Shown here one piece after another: positions 6,437 through 8,402 of a stretch of 8,402 bases of DNA. The notes beneath the pieces are model-generated. The model did not search any database and had not been told where the DNA came from. It worked only from the letters and a program-made list of their open reading frames with translations. Source of the stretch: an uncultured Flavobacteriaceae bacterium (GTDB lineage Bacteria > Bacteroidota > Bacteroidia > Flavobacteriales > Flavobacteriaceae); contig CAJWFY010000060.1 of assembly GCA_913031655.1 (NCBI GenBank), positions 1 through 8,402 of the forward strand. Direction: 5' to 3'. Every line of letters starts with the position of its first letter. Within the stretch, counting starts at the first letter, position 1. The translations under genes were made by a program, and so were the position numbers.

Positions 6437-6899
6437 TTTATCTATAGGTTTAATATTTGTTGTAGGATTTTCACAACAAAGTATTGTTGGTGCAGGTGGA
6501 GAAGCTAAATCATCTGACGGGTCGTTCAGTTACAGTGTTGGTCAACTTGTGGTTTCACAAGTCATTCCTGGTCGTAACCTTTGGGGAAGCGAAGCAATAG
6601 CTCTAAACCATGGAGTACAGCAAGTTTACTTACCGAATTGCGCAAATGCTAATCAAATTAGAATAGTGGCATCCCCCAATCCATCAAAAGGACTAGTTAA
6701 TATTGATTTGTTTAATTGGGATGAAAAAGAGATAAGACTTGAAATGTATGATATATTAGGTAAACTGTCTTTAGTTAAGCTATTAAACGAAGGGAAAACT
6801 CAATTAAACTTATCTCATTTATCATCTGGAATGTATATTTTTTCAATATCTAATAATTGCGATTCCACGAGTAAATTTAAACTTATATTAAATAATTAA
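6417..6899 (+). CDS. Short secreted protein with a T9SS type A C-terminal sorting domain
   Basis: The 160-residue product has three parts. Residues 1-20 are a Sec signal peptide ending FSQ. Residues 21-73 form a small domain (SIVGAGGEAKSSDGSFSYSVGQLVVSQ, then HGVQQVY) typical of short Bacteroidota T9SS cargo. Residues 82-160 are a Por_Sec_tail-type sorting domain: SPNPSKGLVNI (86-96), MYDILGKL (110-117), LNLSHLSSGMYIFSI (130-144) and a basic end (SKFKLIL). It should cross the inner membrane by Sec and the outer membrane by T9SS, to be released or anchored on the surface. Its role is unknown. The ATG at 6417 is supported because it gives a complete signal peptide, although it lies inside the upstream coding region. 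A 29-nt gap leads to the next gene, so co-transcription is likely. Confidence 0.88.
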   Translation: MKHILINLSIGLIFVVGFSQQSIVGAGGEAKSSDGSFSYSVGQLVVSQVIPGRNLWGSEAIALNHGVQQVYLPNCANANQIRIVASPNPSKGLVNIDLFNWDEKEIRLEMYDILGKLSLVKLLNEGKTQLNLSHLSSGMYIFSISNNCDSTSKFKLILNN

Positions 6900-6928
6900 A
6901 AAACTTCTTATAATCATCTGGTTTTATT

Positions 6929-8402
6929 ATGAAAAAAATTTTTATCCTTATATTTTCTTTTTTTTACTTTAATGCATTTTCTCAGTCACCTGAAAAATTC
7001 ACTTATCAATCTATTGTAAAAAACTCATCAGGCTATCTAATTAAATCAAAGGACTTAGGTCTTAGAATTAGTATACTAAAGAACTCTAACGAAGGTATAT
7101 CTGTTTACAGCGAAACACATACTACAAAAACAAACATTAACGGTTTATTAACCTTGAATATAGGCGAAGGGTCAAGCTCAGATGATTTTTCAGCGATAAA
7201 CTGGTCTAGTGCGGAATATTTCTTAAAAGTTGAGGTAGATCCAATGGGGGGAAGCAATTATTTAATAGAAACCACCTCACAATTGTTAAGTGTTCCATAT
7301 GCTTTATATGCAGCGAGCTCTAAACAGGAGCTGGTATTAAAAGGGCAAGATTATCTTAAGCTAAATGAAAATGATTTAACAATTGAGAAGGTAGACTTAA
7401 AAGAAGATGTAAAAGAAATTCTCCCAATAGCTAACGGAGGAACGGGCTCTATTACTGCGCCTATGATTGGTTTAATTACTGCAGCCGATTCTATAGCAGC
7501 ATTACAGTTATTAGGTGCTCAAGCTATAAATGATCGTTTAAATGAAATTTCAAATTTAGCAACCACAGATAAGAATGTTATTATGGGTGACGGGACGAAT
7601 TTCGTTCTTAAGGCTCCTTTGGATGCTTTAGCTGCCTTAGCTGGTCAGCCCTTAAAGGCGCCCTTAACAGACATTGGCGCTTTAGCTGTAACAAACAGAA
7701 ATTTTATTATGGCCGACGGGACGAATTTTGTTCTTAAAGATTCTTCAGCGGTTTTAACTGCTCTTGGTGGTCAACCTTTAAAGGCGCCGTTAACAGATAT
7801 AGGCGCGTTAGCTGCCACAACTAATAATTTCATTATTGGAGATGGAACAAATTTTATTTTAGCAGATCCAGCTGCTTCTTTAACGGCACTTGGAGCAGGA
7901 ACTATGGCGGTTCAAAATAAAGAAACTGTAGATATAGATGGAGGAGCTATTGATGGAACTAATATTGGAGCTACAGCTGCAGCTACGGGAGCGTTTTCAA
8001 CTTTAAGTGTTTCAAATGGTAGTACTGCAAGTGGAGCTATACAATTATTTGAAAATTCAGATAATGGAACGGACAAGATTACTTTAATAGCACCAGAAGA
8101 CTTAGCAGACACCTCCACTGTATTTACCCTTCCAGCCGCAGATGGTTCAAGTGAACAGCTCTTAAAAACAAATGGAAGTGGGGTATTGTCTTTCACTACA
8201 ATTAGCTCAGATGCAATAGTAGATGCTGATGCGAATACTAAGATTCAGGTAGAAGAAAGTGCTGATGAAGATATAATTAGGGTTGATATTGCTGGAACAG
8301 AACAATTTATTATAAGTGATGGAGTGCTAGAACCAACAACGGACGATGACATAGATTTAGGGTCATCAACTAAAGAATTTAAAGACGCTTACATTGACGG
8401 AA
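6929..8402 (+). CDS. Secreted tail-fibre-like surface protein, 3' end beyond the window
   Basis: An open frame starts at ATG 6929 and runs without a stop to the right edge (491 codons), so it is cut only by the window. A signal peptide (residues 1-19, ending AFSQ) is followed by a Bacteroidota-specific N-terminal beta domain to about residue 130: FTYQSIV, a Ser-rich NIGEG segment, INWSSAEYFLKVEVDP and SQLLSVPYALYAA. Next come LPIANGGTG (165-173), a hallmark of phage tail-fibre-like proteins, then 42-residue repeats (207-332), IDGTNIGATAAATGAFSTLSV (341-361), FTLPAADGSSEQLLKTNGSG (399-418) and DDDIDLGSSTKEFKDAYIDG (472-491). The last motif often precedes a C-terminal S74 intramolecular chaperone, which would lie outside the window. 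It is probably a trimeric, beta-rich, surface or extracellular adhesin-like fibre. It could be a T9SS substrate, but the C-terminus needed to tell is missing. Confidence 0.9.
   Translation, partial: MKKIFILIFSFFYFNAFSQSPEKFTYQSIVKNSSGYLIKSKDLGLRISILKNSNEGISVYSETHTTKTNINGLLTLNIGEGSSSDDFSAINWSSAEYFLKVEVDPMGGSNYLIETTSQLLSVPYALYAASSKQELVLKGQDYLKLNENDLTIEKVDLKEDVKEILPIANGGTGSITAPMIGLITAADSIAALQLLGAQAINDRLNEISNLATTDKNVIMGDGTNFVLKAPLDALAALAGQPLKAPLTDIGALAVTNRNFIMADGTNFVLKDSSAVLTALGGQPLKAPLTDIGALAATTNNFIIGDGTNFILADPAASLTALGAGTMAVQNKETVDIDGGAIDGTNIGATAAATGAFSTLSVSNGSTASGAIQLFENSDNGTDKITLIAPEDLADTSTVFTLPAADGSSEQLLKTNGSGVLSFTTISSDAIVDADANTKIQVEESADEDIIRVDIAGTEQFIISDGVLEPTTDDDIDLGSSTKEFKDAYIDG
7547..7924 (+). 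repeat. Three tandem 126-bp (42-residue) in-frame repeats
   Basis: Units begin at 7547, 7673 and 7799. The shared protein pattern is I-x-x-LA-x-T-x-x-N-x-I-x-x-DGTNF-[VI]-L, then an LTALG-like block, then QPLKAPLTD. Units 1 and 2 both carry QPLKAPLTD and near-identical DNA in places (GACGGGACGAATTT in both). Unit 3 keeps the first half but replaces QPLKAPLTD with a different end (GTMAVQNKE). A degenerate half-unit precedes unit 1 at residues 187-206 (DSIAALQLLGAQ, then INDRLNE). The array is part of the fibre-like shaft of the surface protein. Confidence 0.88.

Noticed and set aside
7912..8196. A 94-codon minus-strand reading frame opposite the tail-fibre-like gene
   Set aside because: The plus strand here encodes clear fibre motifs (IDGTNIGAT, TLPAADG). 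The antisense frame has no recognisable feature and is a shadow.
6929..8402. Tail-fibre-like gene as a prophage remnant or pseudogene
   Set aside because: The frame is fully open to the window edge, begins with an intact signal peptide and Bacteroidota N-terminal domain, and no phage structural or replication genes are nearby.

Overview
The window looks like a chromosomal segment of a low-GC member of the Bacteroidota, most likely a flavobacterium and plausibly marine. The evidence is a type IX secretion (T9SS) C-terminal sorting domain, a Bacteroidota-type N-terminal domain on a tail-fibre-like surface protein, start codons without clear Shine-Dalgarno sequences, and promoter elements of the TAnnTTTG type. 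No mobile element, integrase, CRISPR array or rRNA was seen.

Layout. Positions 1-330 hold a minus-strand tRNA gene with a CAT anticodon (51-124), its hairpin terminator and a likely promoter, followed by an AT-rich gap. At 331-1107 is an isolated plus-strand gene for a five-segment membrane protein of unknown function, closed by a strong terminator (1124-1162). At 1364-2230 is a Tat-exported lipoprotein of the sugar phosphate isomerase/epimerase fold. It converges on a minus-strand alpha/beta hydrolase (2237-3088). A secreted M28 metallopeptidase (3161-4696) follows, converging on a minus-strand two-gene operon of a DinB-like protein (4705-5223) and a small serine esterase (5224-5874), whose stop and start codons abut.

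From 5960 to the right edge three plus-strand genes run together: a cytoplasmic iota-class carbonic anhydrase-like protein (5960-6436), a short T9SS-sorted secreted protein that overlaps it by 20 nt (6417-6899), and the first 491 codons of a large secreted tail-fibre-like protein (6929 to the edge) carrying 42-residue repeats.

How the genes relate. Most are stand-alone enzymes and no single pathway joins them. The clearest functional group is the right end, where two Sec-exported surface proteins of families often found side by side in Bacteroidota lie directly behind a carbonic anhydrase-like gene. The most useful points for follow-up are the overlap between the carbonic anhydrase-like gene and the T9SS gene, the repeat array, hairpins that span both stop codons at each convergent gene pair, and the identity of the CAT tRNA (Ile2 or elongator Met). 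I see no clear evidence of a wholly new multi-gene system.
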